64,000 nt of DNA from Glossina fuscipes. Its lineage: Eukaryota > Arthropoda > Insecta > Diptera > Glossinidae. The stretch lies in assembly GCF_014805625.2 (NCBI RefSeq), contig NW_023998414.1, positions 33,364,495 to 33,428,494 on the forward strand, given 5' to 3'. The notes below the pieces were generated by a model, which made no database searches, was not told the DNA's origin, and saw nothing but the letters and a program-made list of their open reading frames with translations. Each line of letters begins with the position of its first letter. Positions within the stretch are counted from its first letter, which is position 1. Positions 1-13,942 of the stretch are shown here, one piece after another. The position numbers were made by a program, and so were the translations under genes.

Positions 1-100
1 AAAAAAAAAAAAAGAAGAGAACAATGAATAGAAGTGCGGTGGACAGTTGAAAATGGAAAAGCACATCATTTCAATATGAATGCGTTTTGTGCAAAATTAA

Positions 101-148
101 CGATGCGATACGATGCGATGCAATGCGATGCGATGCGATGCGAAGCGA
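101..148. repeat. GATGC pentanucleotide tandem repeat
   Basis: About nine imperfect copies of the 5-mer cgatg, with single substitutions (gata, caatg, gaag), run head to tail. No gene is associated with it. Confidence 0.85.
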
Positions 149-330
149 AATTTTTTATGTTACGAACGTAACAATGAATCGAAATTGCCGTCAAGGCACA
201 TTGGTTATTATAGAGACGTTATGAGAAAGGTTTAAAAGCCCACGGTGCCATTGTTTGTAAACGGCAACAAACTAACACGTAACGTAACCGCCGTTATATT
301 TTATATAACACGGCTGCGCTTTTATGTGCA

Positions 331-455
331 TGGGTGTGTGTGTTTGTGTTTCTGTGTGTGTGTGTGTGTGTGTGTGTATGTTATATGTTTCTCTGCTTAT
401 TTGCCGCGAGCGCAGATGTATGTATGTATGTATGTGTGTGTGTGTGTGTGTGTGA
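331..455. repeat. Two TG dinucleotide microsatellites
   Basis: Two TG-rich runs, roughly 333-378 and 430-453, are separated by unique sequence and an ATGT tetranucleotide run. Apparent open frames across them code for repetitive VCVC or HTHT peptides and are artefacts. Confidence 0.85.
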
Positions 456-1086
456 CAAACAAGGAAAAAAATAAAAAAAAAAAAAAACACACAAAAAGGT
501 CAATTCATATTTTGGTCTTTTATCGTTTATCGTTTCTTGTCTTTCTCTAATTTTGTTTTTTTTTTTTTTTTGCCCCAGCATTAAAATCAAATTCATTTAA
601 AATTTTTTTTGGCCATTAGGAAATGCGTACACGTCACACATTATTCGTTTAACACGATTTCCTATTTTCTTCGCATTTTTACTTTTTTATTTATTTATTT
701 TTTTTTTTTTAATTTTTCTTCACGTGATTCAATTCATTACGTTTTTTAACACATTTCTCTTTTTAATACCAATTTATTACTTTCTGGAAAGCTGCAATAT
801 GTGTTCATATTCAGGAAATTCATTTTTTTTTTTTTTTTTTGAAATGGACGAATTTCAAAATAAATTCCCTTTGTTTCATTCATTTTTCAAAAAAAATAAA
901 AATAAACTGCATTCACATTCACTAAGTGACATTTTGATTTACTATTAATATTCTAGATCGCGACAGACGTAAGAGTAACTCAGTATGCGTTATTGGTGGG
1001 CAAATACAACCGAATAATAATTATTATCGCGATAGTTATACGACAAGGAAGAGATTTTTCAAAAATTTAAAGCTATTCGCCTTCTT

Positions 1087-1115
1087 CCTCTCTCTCTCTC
1101 TCTCTCTCTCTCTGA
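1087..1115. repeat. CT dinucleotide microsatellite
   Basis: An uninterrupted (CT)n run of about 14 units in noncoding sequence. Confidence 0.85.
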
Positions 1116-4100
1116 TCGAATTCGAATTCTCATATCTATCGCATTCAAAACATTTTTCGTAGTGCGCGTAATCGCACACACACACACATTTCAACTAACC
1201 AAAATTATTTGTAAGCGATTTTCGATATTTACGCCCGAACGATTTCAGTACAAGTACCAGGCAGACGGACTTTTACGGAGGAAGCACTAACTAATAGTTG
1301 TAAATGTAAATTTTCGAAAAAAAAAAAGAAAAAAAAAGCAAAAAAAAATTTAAATTTGTTTTCACTCTTTCACTCTTCTTAATCACCCCTTTGGGAGGAG
1401 GATAAACAAAAATGTTTGAATATTTCTTACAGCATTTTGGACGACAAACGTATATTAAGATTGTGCGGGTGTATGCAATACCTAGAAGGACTTGAGATAT
1501 TTTTATTTTTTAATTATGCCGATCGATCCAAGTTTGTCTGCCCGTCTCTCCCCATTCTGTTTGCACGATCATTACGTACTTGCTCGTTCCGTTTTGGTAC
1601 GAAGGCAGCAAAGACTCGACCACAGCCGAATATAATTTCCCTACTCAGATTAGAATTTCAGAATGCGCTGCGGTTAATCTGTTTAGAAAGGCTTTTCTCA
1701 AAATTATTATTATCTGCCAAAGTATTGTTGGTCCCTTAATGGAAATAGTTACTGATCTATTGATTTCCAAGGGTAAATGTTCACAAATATGAACGGAATA
1801 AATGAAATATATATATATATATATGTATAGTTGATGGCTTACTGCAAATGCCAAGTACTTTCTTATCGTCATAATAAAAAAGTTATATAATATATATATA
1901 TATATATATAGTTAGCTTTTTACAGATCTTTGTTGCTAATCTAAAGATGGACATCAACGCGAAAGAGCGATAGTGTGTTGAAAATCAATCTGACTGAAAT
2001 GAATCACTAATACACAGTACTCGTAATCTCACGGGCATCACGCTAACTGTTCTCTGTGAACTGTTTTACAGTCTTTCAATAAATTCGTTCAATCACTATT
2101 TACTAACAAAGGAGTGGTTCCGTTCTTTTAGTTGGCAATCCGTCAATTCAAATACTCGTCAATCACGCAAAAATCAAAATCTTTATAGAAACGCAGATGC
2201 TATGTATCAGTCCGTACGATATGTAAGAAAACAATACGAAAATAGTGGAAATCCATTTACTTGATATATAATAAATCGTACAATCTACAACGTTATGGAC
2301 ATAATTTAGATCATGGCCTTGTGCGATATACGAGAACATCTTATAAGTATGTAATTTGGGGAATTAAAAAGCATTTATATCATATACGGATACACTTCGC
2401 TTTACACATACCTTACGCTACGCATAGGATTTTTGATGATTATTGGCGAAAGCTTTTTAATGCCTTTGTATTTGTAAATTTAATTAGAAAAACTTGAACA
2501 TCCTATTGCAACTGAGTTGAGGTTAAAGGTAATAAGAAAAAATTTACGAATTTTTTTTTTCTATTTTATACATACACGCACACACACACAAGCAAGACGC
2601 ATGGCAAACAAATAGCACTGAAACGACAATGATTTATAAACTAATGATCGGAATCGGATCATTCGTTGGAAGGCTAGCAAGATCATCATATGAATTTGTT
2701 GATAGTCATTCTACCTTTATATTCAAATATCCTATGACCTTGCCGAATGAACTATTATGACTAAAACTATATTACACAAACACATTATTACACATTATTA
2801 TAGATTGTACTGCATAATAATAAACAAGTTGCAATGCGTTGCATATGTTGAAGTAAAAGCAATATCTCTCGTGTTGCATAAACGAGATGGTAAGTAATTA
2901 ACAATTAATTATTTTACATAATTTTTCTGTTAACTTTAATTACGAAAGTAATTAAATGTTACGAAATGATGACCTAGGGTAAGATATTTTAAGGATTTCC
3001 ACTTGAGTGCTGCCAAAACAATTAATAGCGAAATAAAAAAAAAAAAAAAAAAAAAAAAAACATGAGAAAAAAAAAAACAAAAAAAACAAAAAAAAAATCA
3101 ATGCTTCAAACGAAACAGATAAATATATATATATATATATATATATGACTATATATAGATATAAATGGACAAACATATATACAATGTAAATATATATGTA
3201 GAGTTATAGGAACATTTGTATGGGAAGAGAATGAAAAACAAGACTAATATCTTTTAGTCAATACACAATTGAGAGGAATATACAATGCAAGTACAATACA
3301 ATAAGAAATATATGGAAATCCTTTACGAGCTAACAATAAACTATACAATGTAAGGAAGGACAAGAGAGATGTGTTGTTTATTGTCAGTTCAGCAAACATG
3401 CTACGTACGTAGACTATCACCTCATTTGTTTATATATATATATAAACAAATTGCTAAACTTGGAAAATGTTATTAAAGATCACACATGTTTGATAGCCTA
3501 TGATATGTATTGAGCCTTCGCAATTAATTTTTTTCCAATTTATGATTGAATAATAATCGCCAACACTATCTTCATTCTGAGATGCAACGTTGTACACGTG
3601 TATGTGTGTGTATGTGTGTGTGTGTGTGTATGTGTTTTGCAAGAACAATAAACAATATGTGGATCGATCGATCGGGTGCACACGGGAGGAAATTCAAAAA
3701 ATTTATCCTATTAGTTTTCTTTCCAAGACGAAAGGGAACAAGAATAGAGTTACTTTCTTGAAGGGTTCATCTAATGCGAATCTATATTCGATAAATTGTT
3801 AGCGAAAAAAGGCGCAATTCGTTAGAGCCAATGCTAAAAAGAAATCAATCGCGCTTTATTGTCTCCTCAAATTGCTTTGTTTCGTTGCAAGCAACATCGA
3901 TAGGCAATACCCTGGAGAGTATAGGTGGACGTCTAAACACTGTCATGTTAGAAATTCATTTTATTTTGTCTTTCCCTGCACTTATTTCGTGCGTTACTTA
4001 TCTTCAGCTAATGTGGGAAAGCTCGTAGTACACTCCACCTCACCCATGCTAGAGCAATGGATTGGAGAAATCGCGGTAATATGTCGTTTTACTGCTAGTG

Positions 4101-6076
4101 ACGATTGAAGGGAGTCATTGCGATCGATATTGTAAACCGTTCGTGCACTTCGATATTTGCCGATATGAAGCCGACTACATGCGTTAGGCATAAAAATCGT
4201 TTTTGCTTTATTTGCCTTATGTTTAAGCATTTCAAGCAATTAATGTTGCCAGTAATCGGCCACATGTACGGCGTAGATCTACATTCGATATTCCCTGCCT
4301 TTGTCTTGAAAATTTCCTTAAATATTTTAAATATTAAATCGCTTCAATCGCGTACTCGGTGTACCGGTTACTGATATGTATGACCATAAGCTTCCTATGA
4401 CATTCAACAAAAGGAACGAACGAATGAATGAATTGATAAATGAAAATGAAAAAAAAAAACATTAGAATTGAGATGAACAGGAGTCAATAAGCAGAATCGT
4501 AGGATAACATATAGATAGTAGTAGATACAGTGAGATGACTACTAACGGGAATCCATACGATTGTTACGTAGTGTCAATCTTCAAACGAAATGTGTTCAAA
4601 TTTTAAGACCACCCCCTTAGCTTAGAAAGTTGCTCAGTTGCTTCTACACATGCACACACACACCTATGTCATAATTTACCGAATTTATCCAATTTTTCAA
4701 GAATTATAATATAGAAGAAAATCTGAGGTAAGCTTGCTTTATTTTTCAAGACCACAAATATCGTGAACTCGTTGCGACATTCGCAGAGAGTATGTAGAAA
4801 GAGTTGTACAGAGTTTTAAAAGTAAAACTTCGCAACTGACAAATCGAATATTACTCCCCATACAATGGATTGACTTAAAAATTACGTGTTCAGGCAAAGG
4901 GCAAAATTCCGCACTTATAACTCCCTACGTATACCTACGAATGAAGTCAGATATGGTAAAATCGTTTAACGCGGCTCCAATCATGTATAAGACAATGTAT
5001 ACAGATTGGATGATAAGTGTGGATATACAGCGCCTCTAGCGGAAAAACGAATAGCATGTGTTTAGCACACGTGGGTTCGCTTGCGAAGATTTGCAAGATT
5101 AAACAACACCCCTATCCGAGAGAGAACAAAGTGAGCAAAGTGAGAATTCAAGTTACAGTGTGATGAGCAAAAGATGAAAGCAAAGTTGATGGGATGCTCG
5201 ATCGATTTTGGGAAAAGTATAGCCTCGAATGGGATGATTTATAGGATAATTAACCAACTATGGATGAGACTTTGATCTCACTACGAATTCCCGTAGACCT
5301 GAAAATCAGCTTCGAACTGACGTCTACCTGGTCATTCTTCGTCAATATCAAATCGAGCGTATCAAAGCGACTATCCAACGTTCATTGGGGTTGTGTGCTT
5401 TTCTGTGTTCTTAAAGCATATTGACATGTTCAAAGCCCCGATGACTGATGTATCATTAAACAAATCTCATTTTCAATTTGAATGCATCCCGTAAATATTG
5501 CTCAGCTCTTTCTCTCTCGGCTTATAGTCCTTGCAGACGACTCAGACCACCGTACTCACACGTATAGGCAGACATCCTCCGAATGGCTGGTCAAGGCTGG
5601 CCATCAATCGACCTAAGTCAAGAAATTGATGTCAAACGTTTGGAGGAATCTTTGATTGATTAAAAGTGTAACTTCTTACCCATGCGCCACTTAATGTTCC
5701 CGGTAGAGTTACGAGGCACTACGAAGCAAATTCATTTATTTCATTCATGCCGTACGAACTATCAGCTTTAGAAATCTCTGTAAAGTTTACTTATTCGATC
5801 CGTGAGTAAATTCTATTAATTTCATTGTGTGGGGATGCTGTTCGCATCGCTCACCGTCACACTCGCACACTTTTAAAATGAAGCAGATAAATAAATGATT
5901 CCCTTTCCTTGTACGCCTTATATCATAGTTTAATGAATTAATTGCCTTTTTACTGCAATTTCCCCATGCAGTAAATACATCGGTAATGCTGTCGGTTCAG
6001 TCATTTCATTATACGGAATCATGCGTAAAAAAAAAACATCATCACTTATATGCGGTCGACATTGTTTGCTGAAAGA

Positions 6077-6085
6077 CAGAGAGAG

Positions 6086-6120
<35 letters not shown>

Positions 6121-6197
6121 GAGGGAGAGAGAGAGAAAGAGAGAGAGAAAAAGAGAGAGAGAGAAAGAGAGAGAGAGAAAGAGAGAGAGAGAAAGGA
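6077..6197. repeat. GA-rich purine tract (GA and GAAA units)
   Basis: About 120 bases of almost pure purine on the plus strand. It starts as GA, moves through a GAAA run of about eight units, then returns to GA with interspersed A. Both strands stay open in several frames only because the repeat lacks stops, giving RERERK and SLSLSL peptides. Long polypurine tracts can form triplex (H-DNA) structures, which is general knowledge and not shown here. Confidence 0.9.
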
Positions 6198-8948
6198 GAG
6201 GTACAAAAAACTTCCAAAAAAGATCCGATCTCAGCTAGTTGCTAGCTGCTTAATGCAGCTTTCAGCTCTTTTCAAACGATTCCAAACTATAGCGTGGTTG
6301 ATGTGGTTTAGTGCTTTTACTATTTCCTGGCAGCTTGCGTGTCGCTCTCGCTCTTGCACCAGCTGTAAAATTGCATCGACTTCTTCAGCGAATCCGAGGT
6401 GTATCTGAGATATCGCAATTTCCGGAACGGAATCGAGCCAACCACTCCTGGGTCGTTCGTTCGTTCCTCACAGCGCTCTCACCGTACACTTAACAGATTT
6501 TTAATTTTCTTTTTGCTGCGTTTTTTTTTTTTGCCTTTTGCATAGTAAAAAAGCGTCGCATAGCGTATTTCTTTAAATATTTCGCTCATTCTCATCAAAT
6601 CAATATAACTTTTTGCCCGAGCAAAGAATTAGAAAACTATCTGCACAAAAAGTGAAAGTTGAAATGGCACTGTTTAAGCGCATGTTCGTTTGAGACAATC
6701 ACTTGACTATTGCCCGATATATAGGCGTCAACATCAACCCACGGGGAAAAATCGCGGAGGTTTTGCGAATTTTCAAAAAAAAAAAAAAATATGTAAAAAG
6801 CAAGGACAGACATAAGACTGCTAGTCGCAGAGACAGGCTTGACTAGATGCGGGAAATAATACTGAATCGACTAATACGACCAAAAGGCGAGTGGAGTTTG
6901 CGTTCTTTTGGGATACAAAGATACATTCGCCTAAATGTAATACAACCTCGGTCATAAAAATACTTCTTCTAAGAAAGAAAACATCGAGCATTCACCGATA
7001 GATTCTTTTGCATCATGTCCTAACTGGAGATGAATAGTGAGTGGATTTATTTTGGGGAATGGCAAGCGTAAAAATTTCTAGATACTATACGCACAGACTA
7101 CGAGACTAAATTGCTTAAGTAAGAGGAAGATATTTTGTGTGTGTTCGATAGTATTAAGCAGCGAAAAAGTGTGGCATGTTGCTAGTCTGGTGGCACGGTT
7201 TTCAGCAAGACTTAAACGATATGAACCGTTCAATGTTGAATGAATGAGTGATAGATTAAAAAAAAGCGAAGCATTACATCCATTCATAGGCAAAATTAAT
7301 TCTCAGCCTCGCTAGAAGCACTCAGTTGAGAAATGTGAGCCTATGTGGCTGACTCGCCAAACTCGCCAAGTCGTTGCGATTACCACTTGTTTAGATCGAT
7401 GGGACACGCACTTGTTAAGAAACGCTTCGTCTCTTACGAAAATATACAAAAACGGTTCAATAAGTGATTTGCGTCAAGCGAGCAACAATTTTCTTGACTC
7501 GTCATCTATACGGGTGGGAAGACCGTATAGCCAACGATAGGCGCCTTCATTAAATAAAGTATTTTTTTTTTTTTCATTTCCATACAATAAAAGGTGCATT
7601 TTGTGTAGAGAAGTTCCGGTTTATGAAAAATGGCCGCCACACTCGCCTACCATCGACGAGAGACGAGTCTAAGCCATCGCTTGAATGAATTATTTCAGAA
7701 ATGTTTAAAGTTAATTCATATGAATAGCATAGTGGCGGATGAAAAGTGAATTCATGAATTCATCACCACCCGTACCCGTACCAAGTACATGATTAATCGT
7801 AATAATGGTCATGGACATAAATATCGGCAGGAGAGCTTATGCTCACTGGCTTTTCAAACTCTAATAACAAGACAAATATGTACTTAGGTCTACGTAGGAA
7901 AAGATGAATGAACGATAGCGAGACGCATATTACTCAGTCTCATTGGATCGCATCGAAAAGAAGAAGTACTCTTCTCTACTAGGAAAAGTTGTTCGAGTTG
8001 TTTGAATTATAAAGTGTTCTCGCAACTACGATATTCTTCAGTTTTTATCTCTAGCGGTTAAGATTCGATGATTTGTACGAGAAGTAGCTTAGTGGAGTCT
8101 CCTATTAAGCATCTTAGTTATAGGATAGACAAGGAGTGAGTTTATTATGTTCGACAATAGTCTAAATGTACTGCAATCATGATTATCAAAAAAGCATATT
8201 ATGGAGGCAAATGTGATAAGAACTTTGAGTTGCTTCCCTCTATATAACTGAAGTTGTTATAATTAATTAACCCTTTAAAATGCTACGGATTGTAATCGTC
8301 TATTTATTCGTGGTTGGGTGTCGCGCTCTTGCCTGCCAAATTAGCGAAAAATCGCACGTCATTCTATATATAAGAGGAACACTAACATTAGAGCATTGCC
8401 TCCTGCGTGACGCATCGAAAAGCGAAATAATGGGTCATTACGATGCTCTTTTCGTTCTTTAGCGTAAAGGCTTAAAGTTAAGACGCACTAAAGGGATGAA
8501 AAATCGAAAAAGAGTTCATTCGACATAGCACAGCAAGAGCTTTGCCTTAACAGATAAGATTTGTTTAAATGGATGTAATAGCTGCATGTCAGTCAATAGC
8601 TTTGCTTACGATTGTCATTTGCTTCGCTTACGAGTGAATTTGTGGAAAATGCCTGAAAAGACTGGAAAAGCAATGAAGCGAACTTTTGGGCGAGAATTCG
8701 CAAGAGAACGCTCTTCGTTTAAAAAAAAAGCCGTTGGGAGATAAGCAAATTAGAAGATCACATAGATGCATTGCTTTCTATGGAGACGTCTCTGTGTTGT
8801 TTCTTTTTTTTTTTTTTTGTGAGCGTATCTCGCAATCCAAGATCCATTCTATGGCGAACACATGTTCAATTTCTTGTTTGTTTAATGTCGGTGGTAATAG
8901 GTATCCAAGTTTCGTTTGAAGCTGAATGAACGTTTTTTTTTTTTTTTT

Positions 8949-8977
8949 CGTTGTTGTTGTTGTTGTTGTTGTTGTTT
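8949..8977. repeat. GTT trinucleotide repeat
   Basis: About nine GTT units directly follow a poly-T tract and precede GTTTTT units. Confidence 0.85.
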
Positions 8978-9184
8978 TTGTTTTTGTACTTGTTTTGATA
9001 CTTTAAATAAAGATTGACTGTTTGCATACGGTAGTAAAAGCGGTAGAACGAATCCACTTTTCTACATGCAATCGATATATCTTACGATACATTTTTATTT
9101 TCGTTCCCACAAATTGATTTTAATCGAAAGCGATCATCTGGAAATGTTGAGAGATTTTTATCCAATATTTTCATTACCGCACTT

Positions 9185-9246
9185 TTCTCTTCTCTTCTCT
9201 TCTCTTCTCTTCTCTTCACTTCACTTCACTTCGCTTCACTTCATAT
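9185..9246. repeat. TTCTC/TTCAC pentanucleotide repeat
   Basis: Six or more TTCTC units change to TTCAC units through a single T-to-A substitution, with one TTCGC variant. The higher-order pattern shows the second block spread from a mutated unit. Confidence 0.85.
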
Positions 9247-9471
9247 AACTTGCGAGTAGCAATCTGTTTTAGGCCAGGCTATGGCAGGCTCACTACGCGC
9301 AGCTTGTTGATTTCACTTGAGTAGTGGTTTTCTTGTTTCTCTTTTTTTTTGTTTTCTTTTTTCTTTTTTTTTTTTTTGCGTTTTTTTTTAATTCTGTTCT
9401 TTAACATTTTCACATCTTTCATATGTTAAACGATATCGAAAGAAGAAAAAGAAGATTCATTCAATCATTTT

Positions 9472-9551
9472 CTCATTCATCATTCATTCATTCACTCATT
9501 CATTCATTCATTCATGCATTCATTCATTCATTCGTTCATTCACTCATTCGA
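9472..9551. repeat. ATTC tetranucleotide repeat
   Basis: About 80 bases of ATTC/CATT units with scattered variants (cact, gttc, tgca). The open frame across it gives an HSFIHS periodic peptide and is not a gene. Confidence 0.85.
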
Positions 9552-9887
9552 TATCTTAAAAGGAAGACATTATGCAATACATTAAAATTACTTTCAAGTC
9601 TTTTGATTATTAGCAAACAAAATGTACAGCACATCATATACGTATGTGTGTGTGCGAATTATATTAACAAAAAAAAGAAAAATCAATAATTACAATCCTT
9701 TTACTTTTCGTTTTCCTTTTATCTCCTACTCTTACAAGCTGCGTTAAATAAAAATAATTATGAGAAAAAAAAAAAAAGTTTTTCTCTTTAAATTTTTGCA
9801 ATTTATAGTGGCCCGTGACAAGTGGCCCATGGCCCGCCCTATATATTATATGTACCCTTGGCAGGAACTTGCAGTTACTCGTATAAT

Positions 9888-10121
9888 GACTTTTCAAAAC
9901 AAAACACTATATGGAAGGTGGTTGAAAAAGTGATCCGATCCGAAACCATTTCAATAGCATATATCCTCAGGCCAAAATACGTAGATGTAATAAATTTTAA
10001 AAATCAAAATATCTCGAAAATTTACGATACGTGTATTGAACACACAAATACATGGACAGATAATAAGACAAACAGTGGGACAGACGGACAGCCAAACTTA
10101 GATCGCTCAATATAATAAAAG
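9888..10121 (+). repeat. Dispersed repeat, copy 1 (GGACAGAC family)
   Basis: This stretch aligns along its whole length to 48282-48525. Shared landmarks in the same order are gacttttcaaaa, a ccgatcc/ccgattc core, aaaatatctcgaaaa, the gacagacggacag motif and the end tataataaaag. No terminal inverted repeats or transposase were found, so the class is unknown. Sequences with a GGACAGAC run are, from memory, common in higher-fly mobile DNA, but I could not check the family. Confidence 0.7.
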
Positions 10122-11242
10122 ACAGATCTATCCGATATATGTATGGTTGTTACATACGTCCGCATCAACTTAACATATCCTTGCGCCACGCACACATAGT
10201 GTAGGGTATAATGAAAAAAAGGAAAAGTTTCGATGGGTACAAGGCCTTTAGGAGATCTCGTTAATTCATCACGTAGTCAGTTATAGCTAAGATATGTTAT
10301 AATGAACGCCCTGGCAATTATGTAAAAAATGGCCGAGACCAAGATGAGTTCAACAGCTTGAAGCGCAGCGCTGGACGCTTTTTCGCATACAAGAGAGATC
10401 TAACAGACTGCAAGTCTTACAATTAGGACAATCCGTTAAAGGACAACAAATATGTTTTGATTCAATGCTCTTCGCACTTCGTTCGCAGAAATTTGATGAC
10501 CATCGGTATATGACGAAAGAGCGGGAACTTCGATACAATTCCGGAGGCCTTGTCACGTCTGAGAGAGAGAGAGAGTGAAGTTCTTCGCAAATCTTGCGCT
10601 CGATTCGTCAGCTGTACAATCTGTCGTCAAGGTAACGTGTGATTAGTTTACACAGAGCTTCAATCGCTAAACCGCCTTGGGCTCGTTTGCTCCTCGTTAA
10701 CAATAGCCTTTAGAAGTCCATGGAGCAATTGTCCGCTCTGACCTGATCCTTCGTGATGATCTTTTATAATCGCTCTCAAGTGCCATAACAACAAGATGCT
10801 GAACGGAATGAGAACGAGCGAGACGTGTTACGTAAGCTTAGCCTTCGCTTTAGGCGGGAACACGTGTGCCTTCATTTGGCGCTTGGGGACAGTGGATGCC
10901 GTCATCGTTCAAGTTCGTGTGCCATCGGGATGCCATCCGGCTAAACAGCAGCACATCGTGAGGCGGATCCGTGCTTTGTCACAATGCAAGGCTCAATACT
11001 TTTTTGTCTTAAGGCTCGATTTCCGTTTTTGCACTTAATTAATTAGTTGTAAGTGGAAGCGACTATGATTGTGCCGGGTTTTTAAGCGCTTCTTAAAAGT
11101 ACTTTCTCTTTCGGATGCAGAGCAACTTGGGGACTTGGCGGGCAATGAGATATACAGCTGAAGTATACATATCGAGATTAAAAATAATTCATATAACTTT
11201 AGCTTATATTCATACTGCGTCACTTAAATGTGATCCATATGT

Positions 11243-11284
11243 CGTTTGTTTGGTTGGTTGTTTGTTTGTTTGTTTGTTTGTTTT
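11243..11284. repeat. GTTT tetranucleotide repeat
   Basis: Unit runs of TTGG/TTTG lead into about six TTTG units and then poly-T. Confidence 0.8.
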
Positions 11285-12795
11285 TTTATTTTATTTTTAA
11301 GCATACTATCGCGTATGAACATCAACTCAAAGCCTATTTAGCGGTGAGTTAGTTGTTACCTATGAATTTACATAACAGTGTTATATGGATATGAGTAAAT
11401 GTATTTGTAATTAAATAAAATTAAATAAATTAAATTGAAGAAAAAAAATATATATATATATTAAAATGATTACACAAAATTAAGTAAATAAATAAATATG
11501 AAGAAATTGAATAAATAAATTATTATCGAAAATCGAATCGAAAATGAAATGAAAAGAAAAACAAAAAAAACTTTCCATCGCAAAGCCATCGCCGAGCCAA
11601 GTCGATAGGAGGCGATAGACGATAGGTTTGTGAAGATGTATATATTTTGATAAATTATAATGAACACATAAAAATTAAATAAAATCAACACCAACAACAA
11701 TAAAGTAGAACCGCATCACTACAATTTTAGGAAAACGAAACAAATAAAAAGAAAAGACATTTCTCTCCTCAAACGGCATGGATACGATCTACAAATATTA
11801 CGCGGAATGGAATTTCATAGGCGTATAGCGGATACAACAAATGCTGGGCACAAATTAACGATCACTTCGTGAGGCAGGCACAGGCACAGGCAATGTCCTG
11901 CGTTGCGCTAAGTCATCGAAAGAGGCATTAACCAAACGACTTTTATCGAGTCTTTCTTCGGATGTCTCGTCAAACATTCGAGCACAACGTGCTTCCGTTA
12001 AGCTGCGTTACGATTAAATATATTGCGCTTGGGATAATTTGAAAACCTTTACAGGATAAACTGCATTCCCTGCATTCGTAGAATTTTTTTTTCTTTTTTA
12101 TCCACAATCGAGAAATAATTTTAAACACGTTACGGTTAACTAAAACGAGAGTTTCTCTTACGCTTCTGCTCGTAAGGTCTTTAAGTTCAAATTGTGACAT
12201 GTTTGACGGATTACATCCATGTTAGATTTCAACCTTTGAAATTCAATAGCGAAGATATATACGAACGATTGACTTGAGATCAGATAAAGTTTAATAACAA
12301 ATGCCCCAAGGGACAGCAGTTGTTGCTACGCTCATCGGAAATGTCAATCTGTTCTTTGGCTTTTCGTGTACATGCATACAAACCTACATGCTACCTAGGG
12401 CAGAAGGCGTCGGCATACTCAAAATTAAAACAGACATCCGACAGGATGTGTTAACGGAATATCAGCAACAATGCGAAAGCGACTTAAAACGAAGTTGAAC
12501 TTACATCCTCATCGCAAATCTGAAAAAGAGAGGCCATGCGATCTGTGCCAAAACTGTTTTTGTCTGCCCGATTCGAGCATGTTTGCGAAATATGCTCATC
12601 GTATCCTTTATCTGAAAGTAAGAAGAAATTGCACCCTGCAACCCGCTATCGATCACATTGGCGGACATGAAAGGACGGAAGGCATGCTTCGGTAAAAAAC
12701 TACACAAGATCGAAATTCGAATCTATAAAGTCATGCGAGAACGGGGGCGAAGTGAAATGATATAGCGAGTATATACAATCCATCCCGAACATATA

Positions 12796-12827
12796 CATGC
12801 ATGCATGCATGCATGCATGCATGCATA
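12796..12827. repeat. ATGC tetranucleotide repeat, self-complementary
   Basis: Eight near-perfect ATGC units. Because GCAT is its own reverse complement, the run is a perfect palindrome and could extrude a cruciform. Confidence 0.85.
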
Positions 12828-13908
12828 TATCTGTCATATATATGCATGTTCGTAACGCTTTAATGAACATGTTCGCATCAGCTTCGGAGAGATTCTTAAC
12901 GCTTCCACGCAACTTTTTATGCTTCTGCTAGGCTTCTGCTCTTCTTTGCCAAAAGTACAAAGCTTGCAGTCGTGCTTGTCTCTTATAACAAATTATTGCA
13001 ATCACTGGTTTATCTATCGCTCACTGCAGAACGGGAAATATGTCAGCTGAATGGAGAGTGGAATACTATCTCGATGCGATTTCCGGATCTTTGGATTTGA
13101 TGAATTTTATGAATACTCAATGCAAATGCATAGGAGACATATGTTGACTTGCTGCTGCTACTGCTGATGATGATGATGAATATCTTTAGGATGAACAGAT
13201 TGATTTTGGGATTATTTAACATAGAAAGAGAATTTTTTGATTTCTCTTTCAAAGTTGATTTAAAAAATTTTGCCAAAGTGTTGTTGCATCGTTTCGGATC
13301 AAAAATTCATACATTCTGAAATTCGGTTAGCCATTTTCACTTTTCGACTTTTCGACCACAATTTCACTGGGTCAATTGGACAAAATGAGAATTGCCTATT
13401 GATCGAGAAGATATATGTATATATTTTTTGATGCAAATCTATGAGACATCTACGAATTGTTTCGTAAAGAAGAAGAAAGAAAAAATGTATGTAATCGAGA
13501 AGCAGCAGCAAGTCACACCTTTGTCTAAGGGAAAATAAAAATGTTATCAAATTGTTATCATTGCAATAATAGACATTACATAATATCATCCATCAATCGT
13601 TCAAGTATTGATCGAAATATTGTTGATTCGTTGAAGCTCAAGGTTATTGCAGTAATTCTAGTTAAAAATTTAAAGCTTTTATTTATTTTCTCGTCGTTTT
13701 CGTCTTAATTAACGAAAATGTATTTTGGGCGTTTTTCGAGACAATTATTTCAAATGAATCTAACACACAATGTTTTTTTGTTTCTTTATGTTTAATTAAA
13801 GCCCAATATGGCTTCCAAGAATGTGGAGTTAATTGACTCATCATTAATCCTAGTCGGTGCATTTGTTTGTATTATATAAATGTAGGCACGCAAATACTAA
13901 TAAGTATA

Positions 13909-13942
<34 letters not shown>

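Noticed and set aside
5930..6245. Overlapping 62-95 codon frames on both strands
   Set aside because: They exist only because the GA/GAAA microsatellite lacks stop codons.
12301..12498. 65-codon frame with a plausible ATG
   Set aside because: No family match, no splice sites and no neighbouring coding signal.
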